27,965 nucleotides of DNA from an uncultured Bacteroides sp. (GCA_900544675.1 UQVZ01000040.1:1-27965), one strand, 5' to 3'; positions 6,308 through 16,018 are shown, counted from the first letter of the stretch. The notes: a model not told the origin generated them from the letters alone. Numbers and translations are program-made.

Positions 6308-7342
6308 TTATTTCAACGGATTCCATCCTTGGGCTTTCAGCTCCAGCTCGGTGCCGTCGCGGGTGAGCAGGGCACAGCCCAGTTCGGGCTTGGTGATGTA
6401 GCCTATGACCTTTACTCCTTCTATCTGCGACACTTGCTCGTGGGCAGTAAGGGGGACGGTAAAGAGCAGTTCGTAATCCTCGCCACCATTCAGGGCACAG
6501 GTAGAAAGGTTCATGTTGAACTCTTCTGCCATGACAGCGGTCTGGTAATCAATCGGAATCCGCTCTTCGTATACACGGCATCCGACGTGGCTTTGCGTAC
6601 AGATGTGCAGCAGTTCGGATGACAAGCCGTCGGAGATATCCATCATGGCGGTAGGACGTATGCCTGCCTTTGCCAGACTTTCGATGATGTCGCGGCGTGC
6701 TTCCGGTTTCAGAAAACGTTCCAGCAAGTATTCTTTACCGGCAAAGTCGGGCTGCACGTCTTTTTCTCCCTGGAAGACTGCCTTCTCGCGTTCCATCAGT
6801 TGCAGACCCATATAGGCAGCCCCTAAGTCGCCCGTTACACAAATCAAGTCGGTTTCTTTAGCACCGTTCCGATACACCACCTGGTCTTTAGCCGCTTCTC
6901 CGATGCAGGTGATGGAGATGGCAAGTCCCGTAACTGATGAAGTCGTATCCCCTCCTACAATGTCCACATAGTGCTGGCGGCACGCCAGCTTTACACCGTC
7001 GTAGAAGTCTTCGAGGTCTTCGATGCAGAAACGTTTCGATACTGCCAGCGATACGGTAATCTGCTTGGGCATGCCGTTCATGGCATAGATATCGGAAAAA
7101 TTGACCATCGCCGATTTATATCCCAGGTGTTTGAGGGGAGTGTACACAAGGTCGAAGTGTACCCCTTCCATCAGCAGGTCGGTCGTTACCAGTACCTGCT
7201 TGTCGGGATAGGAGAGCACGGCGGCATCGTCGCCCACGCCGTATGCCGTTTCCTTGTTCTCCGGTTTGATGTCTTCGGTCAGGCGCTTGATAAGCCCGAA
7301 TTCGCCTAACGTAGCTATCTCTGTTCTGGTTCCTTCGTGCAT
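6308..7342 (-). CDS. thiL: Thiamine-monophosphate kinase
   Basis: The 344-residue length is normal for ThiL, which phosphorylates thiamine monophosphate with ATP to make thiamine diphosphate in the cytoplasm. Visible family motifs are GVGDDAA at 35-41 (Mg/ATP binding), TTDLLMEGVHF at 53-63, NFSDIYAMNG at 81-90, GGDTTSS at 130-136 and MDISDGLSSEL in the C-terminal half, the order expected for the AIR-synthase-like fold. It is the last gene of the sppA-lpxK-PNP-thiL run and begins 3 nt after the purine nucleoside phosphorylase gene ends, so the two are almost certainly co-transcribed. Nothing unusual is seen in the protein. Confidence 0.95.
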   Translation of the reverse strand: MHEGTRTEIATLGEFGLIKRLTEDIKPENKETAYGVGDDAAVLSYPDKQVLVTTDLLMEGVHFDLVYTPLKHLGYKSAMVNFSDIYAMNGMPKQITVSLAVSKRFCIEDLEDFYDGVKLACRQHYVDIVGGDTTSSVTGLAISITCIGEAAKDQVVYRNGAKETDLICVTGDLGAAYMGLQLMEREKAVFQGEKDVQPDFAGKEYLLERFLKPEARRDIIESLAKAGIRPTAMMDISDGLSSELLHICTQSHVGCRVYEERIPIDYQTAVMAEEFNMNLSTCALNGGEDYELLFTVPLTAHEQVSQIEGVKVIGYITKPELGCALLTRDGTELELKAQGWNPLK

Positions 7343-7345
7343 GGC

Positions 7346-8155
7346 TCAAGCTCTGTTAATAAGTTCTTTCATGATGGTGGTCATACGGGGCTGTGCCTCG
7401 TCGGCAGCCTTTTGCACTTCTTCATGGGATACTTCCACGATTTTCCCTTCTACACCCAAGTCGGTGATGACCGATACACCGAATACCTTAATGCCGCAAT
7501 GGTTTGCCACGATGACTTCGGGCACGGTCGACATTCCTACAGCGTCTGCGCCCAGGATGTGGAACATCTTATATTCGGCAGGTGTTTCGAATGTGGGGCC
7601 TTGGGTACCGATGTACACACCCTGTTGCACATGGATGCCTTTCTCTTTGGCTATCTCAAGCGCTTTGGCTATCAGTTCTTTCGAATAAGCCTCGCTCATA
7701 TCCGGGAAGCGGGGACCGTAATCGATGTTCTTGCCGCGCAACGGATGTTCGGGGAAGAAATTGATGTGGTCGGTAATAATCATCAGGTCGCCTATCTTGA
7801 AGTTCGGGTTCATGCCTCCGGCTGCGTTCGATACGAAAAGGGTCTTGATGCCCAGTTCGCGCATCACACGCACGGGGAAGGTAACCTGCTGCATCGAATA
7901 GCCTTCGTAGAAGTGGAAGCGTCCCTGCATGGCAAGGATGTCTTTACCGCCCAATTTGCCGAATATCAGCTTGCCGCTGTGTCCCTCTACGGTAGAGAGG
8001 GGGAAGTTGGGGATATCTTTATAGCTTATTTCGTATGCGTCGGTGATTTCGTGTACCAGACTTCCCAAACCGGTTCCCAGGATGATGGCTGTTTCGGGAT
8101 GGGTATGCATTTTAGCCTTCAGAAAGGCTGCGGTTTCTTGTATTTTCTCTAACAT
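7346..8155 (-). CDS. punA: Purine nucleoside phosphorylase (trimeric PNP type)
   Basis: This 269-residue enzyme is of the trimeric PNP/MTAP family, which splits purine nucleosides with phosphate into base and ribose-1-phosphate for salvage. Visible motifs are the phosphate loop GTGLGS at 27-32, the STVEGHSGKL segment with His59, GRFHFYEGY at 78-86, SNAAGG at 109-114, and the purine site GTQGPTFETPAEY at 183-195. VGMSTVPE at 206-213 contributes Met to the ribose site. The base-contact residue that is Asn243 in human PNP appears as Asp232 (VSVITDLG), which could widen base specificity. The start overlaps the end of lpxK by 44 nt, implying tight co-expression. The symbol is by family, not by demonstrated specificity. 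Confidence 0.92.
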   Translation of the reverse strand: MLEKIQETAAFLKAKMHTHPETAIILGTGLGSLVHEITDAYEISYKDIPNFPLSTVEGHSGKLIFGKLGGKDILAMQGRFHFYEGYSMQQVTFPVRVMRELGIKTLFVSNAAGGMNPNFKIGDLMIITDHINFFPEHPLRGKNIDYGPRFPDMSEAYSKELIAKALEIAKEKGIHVQQGVYIGTQGPTFETPAEYKMFHILGADAVGMSTVPEVIVANHCGIKVFGVSVITDLGVEGKIVEVSHEEVQKAADEAQPRMTTIMKELINRA

Positions 8156-9227
8156 ATTCTAAAATGTTTTGGTTAAACATGATTTTTTCTTCTTCATCGA
8201 GGAACTTTATCTGGACAGGCAATACATATATATAAGGTGTCAGACTCTTTTCCATTGCCGGATGACGGATAAGCCTTACCGCGTCTTTTTCGGTGGTGAC
8301 TATCAGCCTGTCGCCTTTGGGAAGGCTTTCGAAAGCCGAGCGGATGCGTTGCATATCGGCAGCGTCGAAGGCATGATGGTCGGGAAAAGTCAGCGGCACT
8401 ACGTTCCGTGTATGACCCGACAGCTTTTCGATGAGTGGGGCAGGCGAGGCGATACCTGTCAGGAGCAGGATGTGTTCGTCTGTCCGGATGCTTTCGAGGG
8501 TACGTTCGGGCGCAGCTACAAACAGGGGTTGAAGCTTTCCGTATGTCAGGGTGGTAAAGAATAGGCTTTGTCGGCGGAGCGGAGCCAGTTCGTTGCGGAT
8601 GGCTTCCCTTTCCTCCTTAGTCATGTCGGGCGGACATTTGGTGACTATCAGGATGTCTGCCCGTACTTTTCCGCTGACCGGTTCACGCAGTCGTCCTGCC
8701 GGAAGCAAGGCATCGCGTGTAATCAGCCGGTGCCAGTCGGTAAGCAGGATGCTGATGCCCGGGTGTACATAACGGTGCTGGAAAGCATCGTCAAGCAAGA
8801 TGACCCGTGTGCCCGGCGCCGTATGTCCGTCGGTTAGCAGGCTAATGCCGTGACACCGGTCGCGGTCTACCGCCACATAGATGTCGGGATACTTGTGCAA
8901 CATCTGATAAGGCTCGTCGCCTATCTCTTCAATAGGTGTTTCCGGATTGCCCAGCACGAAGCCCTTCGATTTCCGTTTATATCCCCGGCTCAGTACCGCT
9001 ACCTGGTAAGTTCCCCTCAATAAGCGTATCAAGTATTCGGTATGCGGTGTCTTGCCGGTTCCTCCTACGGTCAGATTGCCGATGCAGATAACCGGCGTGC
9101 GAAAGCGGTGTGCGTGCAACACGCCTGCGTCGAACAGGAAGTTGCGCACCCTTACGCCTATCCCGTATAGCCAGGCTATCGGGAGCAGGAAATGGTATAT
9201 CTGTATTTTCTTCGGAGGTCTTTGCAT
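8112..9227 (-). CDS. lpxK: Tetraacyldisaccharide 4'-kinase (lipid A synthesis)
   Basis: This 371-residue LpxK phosphorylates the 4' position of the lipid A disaccharide at the inner face of the inner membrane. The N-terminal hydrophobic segment (FLLPIAWLYGIGVRVRNFLF, 13-32) would anchor it to the membrane. The P-loop is VGGTGKTP at 54-61, preceded by CIGNLTV. Other family blocks are VLSRGYKRKSKG, GDEPYQMLHKYPDIYVAVDRDR (split by eye), LLDDAFQHR and TFPDHHAF. Length is near the usual 330-370, with a slightly long C-terminus. The 3' end overlaps the purine nucleoside phosphorylase gene by 44 nt. The gene is part of the sppA operon, a stable Bacteroidales order. Confidence 0.95.
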   Translation of the reverse strand: MQRPPKKIQIYHFLLPIAWLYGIGVRVRNFLFDAGVLHAHRFRTPVICIGNLTVGGTGKTPHTEYLIRLLRGTYQVAVLSRGYKRKSKGFVLGNPETPIEEIGDEPYQMLHKYPDIYVAVDRDRCHGISLLTDGHTAPGTRVILLDDAFQHRYVHPGISILLTDWHRLITRDALLPAGRLREPVSGKVRADILIVTKCPPDMTKEEREAIRNELAPLRRQSLFFTTLTYGKLQPLFVAAPERTLESIRTDEHILLLTGIASPAPLIEKLSGHTRNVVPLTFPDHHAFDAADMQRIRSAFESLPKGDRLIVTTEKDAVRLIRHPAMEKSLTPYIYVLPVQIKFLDEEEKIMFNQNILEYVRENTRNRSLSEG

Positions 9228-9230
9228 ATT

Positions 9231-9262
9231 TCAGTTGACTAGTCCCTAGTCTCCTAGTTACC
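9231..9262. repeat. Single arm of the CTAG-family repeat
   Basis: CAGTTGACTAGTCCCTAG and then CTCCTAGTTACCT form one arm closely like the right arm at 6266-6297. No opposing arm is present in the 42-bp gap between sppA and lpxK, so this is a half element. Confidence 0.5.
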
Positions 9263-9269
9263 TAAAAAT

Positions 9270-11036
9270 CTAGTCTGTTAATTTCAGCATAAACGGCATG
9301 CGTGCCTGGATGCGGTCGGCATCCTTGAGGTTCTTTACGAACTGAAGAGGCTCGTACCATTCGCCCAACTGTTTTTTCAGTCCCATGGAGAGGTAATGGT
9401 CGGTGCCGGTCTTCAGCAGGCTGGTGAAGAACTCGTCCTGTTTGGGATAACTTAATACGGTATATTCGGTTATCTCGGCACGCTCGGCGGCGATGGCGAT
9501 GGCACGGTCGATACCGCCCAACTCGTCTACCAGCTTCAGTTCTTTAGCCATTTCGCCTGTCCATACTCTGCCTTCGGCTATCTTCTTGATGTCTTCTACC
9601 TCCATCTTGCGTCCGTCGGCACAACGTTGGGTAAAGAGTGCGTATCCTTTGTTCACCATTCCTTGTACCAAGGCTTTTTCTTCTTCGGTGAACGGACGGC
9701 TGATATCGCCCAGGTCGGCAAGCGGATTGGTCTTGACCACATCAAAGTGGATACCCAGCTTGTCGTTCAGCAGCTTTTCGGCGTTGGGAATCATGCCGAA
9801 GATACCGATGGAGCCGGTCAGTGTGGTAGGTTGGGCCACAATCCAGTCGGCTGCACACGAGATGTAATAGCCGCCCGAAGCCGCATAGTCGCCCATCGAT
9901 ACGATAACAGGCTTTGCTTCCTTCAGCAACGTCACTTCACGCCATATCTGTTCCGAGCCGTAAGCACTTCCTCCCGGCGAGTTGACGCGCAGCACTACGG
10001 CTTTCACGTTTTCATCTTCACGCAAACGGCGCAGGTCGTTTATCATTTGTTCCGAGTTGATGCCTTCGTCGGCAGTCAGGGTACCGTCTACAATCTCGCC
10101 GGCTGCATAATACACTGCCAGGATATTGCCGCTCTTGTCCTTCGGCACATTGCGCTTCACGTTTACCATATCTTCCAGGTAAAGGCTGTTCAGCGTTTCG
10201 TCCTCATCGGTTTCGGTCAGTTGCTTCAGGTAAGCCAGCATGCCGTCCTTATACACCAGCGTATCTGCCAGTCCGGCTTTCAGGTAGGCTTCGGCAGGCT
10301 GGAAGTCCATGTTGCGGTCTGCCAGTGCGTTGAGGCTGTCGGCAGAGATACCGCGCGATGCCGATATGCCTTTCACCATTTCTCCCCAGATGGAATTGAC
10401 GAACGCTTGTGTCTGTTCGCGGTTGGCAGGGCTCATCTCGGTAGATGTGTAAGGCTCTACCGCCGACTTGTAAGTGCCTACGCGGAAGATTTGCATTTCC
10501 ACACCTACCTTGTCGAGCAAGTCTTTGAAGAACATCGTCTGGGCAGCCAGACCGTGCCAGGCAAGGCTTCCTTGCGGGTTGACCGCCACTTTATCTGCCA
10601 CGCTTGCCAGGTAATAAGTGCTTTGGCTGTAGTTGCCTCCGTAGGCGACGATGAATTTCCCGCTTTCCTTGAAGTCGAGCAAGGCGTCGCGAATCTCCTG
10701 CAGCGATGCGCTCGAGCAGGCAAATGTTCCTGCCTGGATGCAGATGCCTTTTATTTTTTCGTTTTCCTTGGCTTTACGGATGGAGCTGAGAATGTCGTTC
10801 AGTCCATAGGTCGTGAACCGTTCGCCCAATAGTTGACCCATGGGATTCGATTGGCTGCGTTCTTCCACGCTCCCGTTCAGGTTAAGCACGAATACCGAAT
10901 TGTCTTTCACTGTTGTTTCTGTTCCCGAGGAAGCCACCATGCCGGCAAGGCTGGCGATGCCGATGATGACAAAGATGGCTCCCACGACGCAAAGGCCGAT
11001 GATGGTAGCCAAGAGGTACTTTAAGAAATCTTTCAT
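9270..11036 (-). CDS. sppA: Signal peptide peptidase SppA, 67-kDa type
   Basis: This 588-residue protein is of the long (tandem-domain) SppA class, a membrane-bound serine/lysine protease that degrades leftover signal peptides. One N-terminal membrane helix spans about residues 10-34, followed by two ClpP-like domains. The predicted catalytic lysine is Lys190 in VGTYKSAVEP and the serine Ser387 in MGDYAASGGYYIS, matching the E. coli Lys209/Ser409 arrangement. VNSPGGSAYGSE near 351-362 forms the oxyanion/substrate groove. It is the first gene of the run with lpxK, purine nucleoside phosphorylase and thiL, and has a very good Bacteroides promoter just upstream. Length and motifs are complete. 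Confidence 0.95.
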   Translation of the reverse strand: MKDFLKYLLATIIGLCVVGAIFVIIGIASLAGMVASSGTETTVKDNSVFVLNLNGSVEERSQSNPMGQLLGERFTTYGLNDILSSIRKAKENEKIKGICIQAGTFACSSASLQEIRDALLDFKESGKFIVAYGGNYSQSTYYLASVADKVAVNPQGSLAWHGLAAQTMFFKDLLDKVGVEMQIFRVGTYKSAVEPYTSTEMSPANREQTQAFVNSIWGEMVKGISASRGISADSLNALADRNMDFQPAEAYLKAGLADTLVYKDGMLAYLKQLTETDEDETLNSLYLEDMVNVKRNVPKDKSGNILAVYYAAGEIVDGTLTADEGINSEQMINDLRRLREDENVKAVVLRVNSPGGSAYGSEQIWREVTLLKEAKPVIVSMGDYAASGGYYISCAADWIVAQPTTLTGSIGIFGMIPNAEKLLNDKLGIHFDVVKTNPLADLGDISRPFTEEEKALVQGMVNKGYALFTQRCADGRKMEVEDIKKIAEGRVWTGEMAKELKLVDELGGIDRAIAIAAERAEITEYTVLSYPKQDEFFTSLLKTGTDHYLSMGLKKQLGEWYEPLQFVKNLKDADRIQARMPFMLKLTD

Positions 11037-11065
11037 GTTGTAATGTGTTTAGGGTTTCTTTTGCA

Positions 11066-11096
11066 CAAAGATAATGATTTCCGTATATTCTGCAAA
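11066..11096 (-). promoter_or_regulatory. Bacteroides housekeeping promoter of the sppA operon
   Basis: Minus strand: TTTG (11096-11093), 19-nt spacer, TATCTTTG (11073-11066). This is an exact match in sequence and spacing to the Bacteroides -33/-7 consensus, about 30 nt before the sppA ATG. Confidence 0.8.
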
Positions 11097-11126
11097 TCTT
11101 TGTCTCAACCAATTCTGTATCGGTGT

Positions 11127-11171
11127 AAAAAAGCCGCCGGCTGTCTTGCTTCGCGCAAGTCTGCCGGCGGC
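11127..11171 (-). terminator. Rho-independent terminator after the permease genes
   Basis: On the minus strand a GC-rich stem GCCGCCGGC (11171-11163 with 11141-11133), extended inside by CTTGC/GCAAG, is followed directly by six T (11132-11127). It lies about 60 nt downstream of the stop of the permease gene at 11235 and insulates it from sppA. Confidence 0.85.
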
Positions 11172-11234
11172 ACAGGTTATTTTAAGAGAACTTATGGATT
11201 GATGCGGATTAGCGGGATGCGAAAACGCGCAAGG

Positions 11235-13586
11235 CTATTCCGTTTTCAGGTTCTTTACGGGATTCTCCCGGGTAGCTTTCAGGCTGATGAGGAAAACCGA
11301 TGCCAGCGAGATGGCGGCTACCGCCGCAATGGAAGTTATCGGCACCCACCAGGGGAAAGCGCTGTCGAAGGTTACGATCTTATCAATCTGACGGATGCCG
11401 AACACCATCAGCGGGAGGGCTATCACGAGGCTGGCGGCAAGTGATACCGTCGAGAACTTCATCAGCCTTTCCATCTCTCCCGCCGGGCTGGAACCGAAGA
11501 CCTTGCGTATCGCCATGTCGCGCTTGCGCTGGGCAATGAAGTAAAGGCTCATGGCGGTCAGTCCCAGTAAGGAGATGAGCAGGGCGGCGCCGGTGAAGAT
11601 AACGATGACTTTGCCCAGGCGGATAATATCCGAGTAGGTATCCAGCAATAATTCGCTATACCATTGCGATTCGAACGGAACCCCGTCTATCATTTCCGAA
11701 TAGAGTGCGTCCAGTTGTTTCTTGTAAGCATTCAAGTCTCCGTCACGGGTTTCTACCAGTATTGTCCACGGGTAGGTCATTTCATGGTAAGGCACAATCT
11801 TGAGCAGTACCGGGCGTGGCTTGTCCAATGCCGAATAGAGTTGGAAGTCCGGAATGCGCCCGGCAATATTTACTTTCCAGGTACCTGCCGTGTTCACAAA
11901 CGAAGACGCATCGTCCGGCAAAGCCAGTTCCTTATACGCCTGATGATTCAGATAACGGTTTGACGGGTCTGATGACAGACCATAATCTTTTTCCACAGGA
12001 ATGTGGAAGATGGAGAAGAAAGCCGAATCGGCTACAAAACTCCGGAAATCCACGGGAACAGATTCTCCTTTCACATTGAACTCGGAAAGTGCGCCGTTGC
12101 CTCCATTTACGGGAGTCCCTTGTGTAAAGCAGACATGTTTGACGAACGGAAGTTTGTACGCTTCGTCACGGAAACGCATCAGATTCTTTGTTTCGCTCAG
12201 ATTCGGATAGCAAAGTACATTCCCGAAACTATAGCCTAACGGCTCGTGCCGGATGTGATAAAACTGTACGCCAAGATAAAGCGCACAAGCGAGGAGGGCT
12301 ATCGTAACCCCGCACTGTACCACATACAGCACGCGCAGGTAGACCGTTTTCGTTTTTCTTCTGAATGTGCCTTTCACTACATCCATCGGATTGTATCCGG
12401 ACAGGACAGAAGCCGGGATAAAACCGGATACGGCGGAAAGCAACACGATTCCGGCTATATACAACGACAGGGTCAGAAAGTTCAAGTCGCCTGTGATGTC
12501 CAGTTTTATCTGCAACAGATTCATGACATAAGGTTCTGCCGCTTTAGCCAGAAGGAAAGCTATCACGAACGCAGCCAGAATCATGCCGGCAGATTCGGCC
12601 ATCATCCGCCAGAAGATGTCGGCAGGGGTCGAGCCCAGTAGGCGGCGTGTAGCCATTTCCTTGGCACGATAAGAGGTCTGTGCAATGCTCATGCTCACAT
12701 AGTTACAAACCGCCATCATGAGAATCAGCAGTCCTGTCACCAGCATGATGATTACAATCTTATAGTTGAACTGGTTCATCTTCATACACTCTACTTCGGA
12801 AAAATAGACTTCCCGCATCGGCACCCAGTATGCTTCCGTTAGCGTCTCATTCTGATAAATCCAGGCAAATGTCTTGAGCCATGCCAGCATGTCATCGTTC
12901 TTATCGTTCGGGTTTACTCCTTCGGGCACACGGATGAAGACGTTTACTCCGCCGAAGTTCTGCATGTGCGTGTTCTCGATAGCTGCAGCCCAGTTGATGT
13001 ATTTCATTGCTTCGAAAGGAAAGACCATTTCCGTTTCCGAAGGGAAAATGGAGTTATCGATGTCCTCCATGACTCCTGTTACGGTATAGACGTGCTTGTC
13101 GGTAAAGTTCATGCGGATGGTTTTGCCCACTGCTTCTTCTTTTCCGAAAATACGGTTGGCTGCCGAACGTGAGAGCACTACACTGTAGTCGTCCTGCAAT
13201 ACTTGTTTGGGATTGCCTTCCAGTAAAGGGAAACCGAAGAACTCGAAGAAATTTTCTTTGGCAAGCAATATTTTCGCGTCGTATTTCCGTCCTTCCACAT
13301 CGGCATATTCATCGCCTACGCCTGCACTGTTTGCACTTACGCACCAATCTTCTATTTCGGGATAGCGGCTTGCCAGGCGTTCACCTACAAGATAGTGTGC
13401 TCCGAACATGGCTTCGGAAGCGAACAGATAAGTGCGGTCTGCATCTTTTGTCTTTTTGTCTACGGTAAGCTGGCGTGTCACCATGTTGGCGATGAGGAGC
13501 ACAAACATCAGCGAGATGCCCAGTCCTGCCACGTTGACAAAGGTGAAGAGTTTGTTGCGTTCCAAAAATGTGAAATAAGTTTTCAT
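11235..13586 (-). CDS. MacB/FtsX-like ABC transporter permease (first type)
   Basis: This 783-residue inner-membrane permease has no nucleotide-binding domain. A first helix at about 14-36 (FTFVNVAGLGISLMFVLLIA) is followed by a large periplasmic MacB-type domain to about 265. Three helices follow (near 270-295, 330-350, 368-395), then a second set starting near 410 with a second periplasmic domain, and three final helices after about 665 (IVIFTGAALLISLLGLTAMS). It thus has two FtsX/MacB units. The helix flank RAKEMATRRLLGSTPADI and its second copy RKRDMAIRKVFGSSPAGEM are the usual coupling segments for an ATPase. It ends NPVKNLKTE, like its neighbours. It lies 31 bp downstream of the next permease and is followed by a strong terminator. 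It is only distantly related to the other two permeases. Substrate unknown. Confidence 0.88.
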   Translation of the reverse strand: MKTYFTFLERNKLFTFVNVAGLGISLMFVLLIANMVTRQLTVDKKTKDADRTYLFASEAMFGAHYLVGERLASRYPEIEDWCVSANSAGVGDEYADVEGRKYDAKILLAKENFFEFFGFPLLEGNPKQVLQDDYSVVLSRSAANRIFGKEEAVGKTIRMNFTDKHVYTVTGVMEDIDNSIFPSETEMVFPFEAMKYINWAAAIENTHMQNFGGVNVFIRVPEGVNPNDKNDDMLAWLKTFAWIYQNETLTEAYWVPMREVYFSEVECMKMNQFNYKIVIIMLVTGLLILMMAVCNYVSMSIAQTSYRAKEMATRRLLGSTPADIFWRMMAESAGMILAAFVIAFLLAKAAEPYVMNLLQIKLDITGDLNFLTLSLYIAGIVLLSAVSGFIPASVLSGYNPMDVVKGTFRRKTKTVYLRVLYVVQCGVTIALLACALYLGVQFYHIRHEPLGYSFGNVLCYPNLSETKNLMRFRDEAYKLPFVKHVCFTQGTPVNGGNGALSEFNVKGESVPVDFRSFVADSAFFSIFHIPVEKDYGLSSDPSNRYLNHQAYKELALPDDASSFVNTAGTWKVNIAGRIPDFQLYSALDKPRPVLLKIVPYHEMTYPWTILVETRDGDLNAYKKQLDALYSEMIDGVPFESQWYSELLLDTYSDIIRLGKVIVIFTGAALLISLLGLTAMSLYFIAQRKRDMAIRKVFGSSPAGEMERLMKFSTVSLAASLVIALPLMVFGIRQIDKIVTFDSAFPWWVPITSIAAVAAISLASVFLISLKATRENPVKNLKTE

Positions 13587-13617
13587 ACTGAATGTGTTTC
13601 GTCTTATGATTTGTTTC

Positions 13618-15975
13618 TTATTCTGTCTTGATGGAGTTTGCCGGGTTTTCGTTGGCGTTCTTCCAGCTTTGTACCGTGACCGTCAGCATGGTGATGGCGG
13701 TGACGAGCAGGAAAGAAGTAAGGAATATCCAGGCATGTATGGGCGTGCGCTCGGCGAAGCCTTCCAGCCAGTGCTTGCCTATCCACCAGCCGAAGGGGGC
13801 AGCCACTACAAAGCACCCCATTAATATATATAGGTAGCGGCGGTTGAACATCCGGAGTATCTCGCCCGTTGTGCTTCCGAAGATTTTGCGGATTCCTATC
13901 TCCTTGCGGCGGTATTCGCTTTCGAACATGGTCAAGCCGAATACGCCGATGATGCTGATGACGATAGCAAGCAGGGAGAAGAGCAGGATTTGCTTGGTGA
14001 ATCGCAGTTCGTTGCGGTACGCATTGTCGAGCACTTGGTCCATAAAGCGGAAATGGAAGTCGTGCCCCGGCGTGAACTTCTCCATGGCTTTCTGCAGCGA
14101 ACGGATGATTTCCACTTTGTCTGTTCCGGCGGAGATGCGGACGTTGACGGTGTTTTCGTAATTCCAAAGTTTGGCTTTGCTGACGTAAATGAAAGCCATT
14201 GGTTCGGTGCTGTCATTGTTTCGGAATGTGCTGAACTTGATATTCTCGCAGAAACCCACTACGTTCCAGTCGCCCGGAGTAGAGGGCATATCTACTGCCA
14301 TCCATGGATATTTCTTCCGTGCGGCTTCATTGAAGATGTACACGCCATTATCGCTGGGCTTGAAATTACGTCCATCGGTAATGCGGATGCCCATTACGTC
14401 TAAGTAACGGTAGTCTACCGGGAAACAGGCGAAATTAATGCTCTTGTCTCCTTCGCCTCGTCCCCAACTCATATAGGTATCTCCCGAATTGAGCACGAAT
14501 TGCGAAAACGCTACGCCTTCTACGCCCGATATCCGGGAAAGTTCTTCTACTACAGCGTCTTTTTGCTTCCGTGCTTCTTGAGTCATTTCGCCCACGATGA
14601 TAGCATCCTTGTCATAGCCATATTCCGAGGTGCGGATGTATCGGCTTTGGGTGTACATGATTCCGATAGCGATGATGAGCATAAACGCCACGAAGAACTG
14701 GAAGCAGACTAATATCGTGCGCAGCTTCTTCCCTTTAGGCGAGAGACCGAACGAACCTTTCAGCACGAGGGCAGGAGGGAACGAGGTGACGTAGAAAGAA
14801 GGATATAATCCCGCCAGCACGCCAATCAAAATACTGATGCCGAACGTGGCGGCTATTAAAGGAAGATGTTTGCTCAGGCTGAGGTTTGCCGTCACGAGGT
14901 CTTGCACGCCCGAATCGCGCAAGATGAGCAGCAATACGATGGATGCAGCAAAGGCGATGAGGCTGATAAGTACGGATTCCGCCAATAGCCCTCTGCGCAA
15001 CGAACCGGTAGTGGCTCCCAATACCTTTTGCGTGTTGATGCTCTTGATGCGCATCGGCGTTTCGGCAAGCGAGAAGTTCATGAAGTTAATGGCAGCTACG
15101 ATGATAATCAGGAACGATACGCAGATGAGCAGGTAGACCGTGGTGCGGCTGCTGGCGCTTTTGTTGCCGATTTTCGAGAAATGCACTTCCGATAGGGGAG
15201 TGAGGTTGAAGAAGTTGGAATTGTCTTTTTCTTGCTTGAGACCTTCCCTCAAGTCGCCTGGCGCAACTTTAAGAAGCTGCTGGAAAGCCAGCTTTTCCAC
15301 TTCGGAAACATTTGCCGGATTGTCCAGCCGGTAATAGCAAGTGTAGTTCCAGTTTCCCCAGTCGTTTTTGTCTTGGTCAGGGTCAAACGGCATAAAAATA
15401 TGATTGCCTATCTGCGAGTTTTCGGGAAAATCTTTGTAGACACCGCCTACGGTCACGGGTTTGTTGTCCGATTGTTTGCCTTGGAACAGCATTTTGCCTA
15501 CGGCATCCGTGCTTCCGAACATACGCATAGCCATCGAGGCGGGAATCAGCACGTTGTCTTTCTTTTCCAACGCATCGGTAGAACCCGCTATCATTTCGGG
15601 CTGGAACACTTTCATAAAGTCGCCGAAACCGAAGGCGGTAGTTTCGTTGAACAGGTTTCCGTTCACTTCATAATCGTTGTCGTTTACCCATCCGGTCATG
15701 GCGTATGCCTGCACATGCGGCGAGGCTGTGCCAATCAGTTCGGCAATAGGGCGCGGAGTCCAAAGCTGCCAGCCCCATTCCTCATTGGGCTTGATTTCCA
15801 GCCGGAATATCTTTTCATAATTCTTATACCCTTTATTGAAATTCAAATCATAGTCTACCTGCGTCATGATGACGAAGAAGGAGGCGAAGGCGATTGCCAG
15901 CCCGATGATGTTCAGGACGCTTGCCGTGAAGAAGCGCCGGAAGGTATGCGAGAAGTTGCGTGCTAAGGTGTTCAT
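13618..15975 (-). CDS. MacB/FtsX-like ABC transporter permease (second type, copy A)
   Basis: 785 residues with the same two-unit layout: helix 1 at about 18-40, periplasmic domain, helices near 282-303, 330-352 and 375-396, helix 5 near 425-443, second periplasmic domain, then helices near 667-690, 708-728 and 745-768. ATPase-contact segments are visible (ETPMRIKSINTQKVLGAT and YRRKEIGIRKIFGSTTGE). There is no Walker A or B, so it needs a separate ATPase. Its first 50 and last 200 or so residues are almost identical to the 16119-18479 product while the middle differs, a mosaic pattern. The short gap upstream contains an ACCACAGATT inverted repeat and two AAATAGTAAAT words. Confidence 0.88.
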   Translation of the reverse strand: MNTLARNFSHTFRRFFTASVLNIIGLAIAFASFFVIMTQVDYDLNFNKGYKNYEKIFRLEIKPNEEWGWQLWTPRPIAELIGTASPHVQAYAMTGWVNDNDYEVNGNLFNETTAFGFGDFMKVFQPEMIAGSTDALEKKDNVLIPASMAMRMFGSTDAVGKMLFQGKQSDNKPVTVGGVYKDFPENSQIGNHIFMPFDPDQDKNDWGNWNYTCYYRLDNPANVSEVEKLAFQQLLKVAPGDLREGLKQEKDNSNFFNLTPLSEVHFSKIGNKSASSRTTVYLLICVSFLIIIVAAINFMNFSLAETPMRIKSINTQKVLGATTGSLRRGLLAESVLISLIAFAASIVLLLILRDSGVQDLVTANLSLSKHLPLIAATFGISILIGVLAGLYPSFYVTSFPPALVLKGSFGLSPKGKKLRTILVCFQFFVAFMLIIAIGIMYTQSRYIRTSEYGYDKDAIIVGEMTQEARKQKDAVVEELSRISGVEGVAFSQFVLNSGDTYMSWGRGEGDKSINFACFPVDYRYLDVMGIRITDGRNFKPSDNGVYIFNEAARKKYPWMAVDMPSTPGDWNVVGFCENIKFSTFRNNDSTEPMAFIYVSKAKLWNYENTVNVRISAGTDKVEIIRSLQKAMEKFTPGHDFHFRFMDQVLDNAYRNELRFTKQILLFSLLAIVISIIGVFGLTMFESEYRRKEIGIRKIFGSTTGEILRMFNRRYLYILMGCFVVAAPFGWWIGKHWLEGFAERTPIHAWIFLTSFLLVTAITMLTVTVQSWKNANENPANSIKTE

Positions 15976-16018
15976 GTGGTTATTTACTATTTAGCGATTT
16001 ACTATTTACGATTTCTTT

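Noticed and set aside
9627..10832. Open frame of 401 codons on the plus strand opposite sppA
   Set aside because: Mirror frame of a highly conserved gene; no start context, no plausible protein features.
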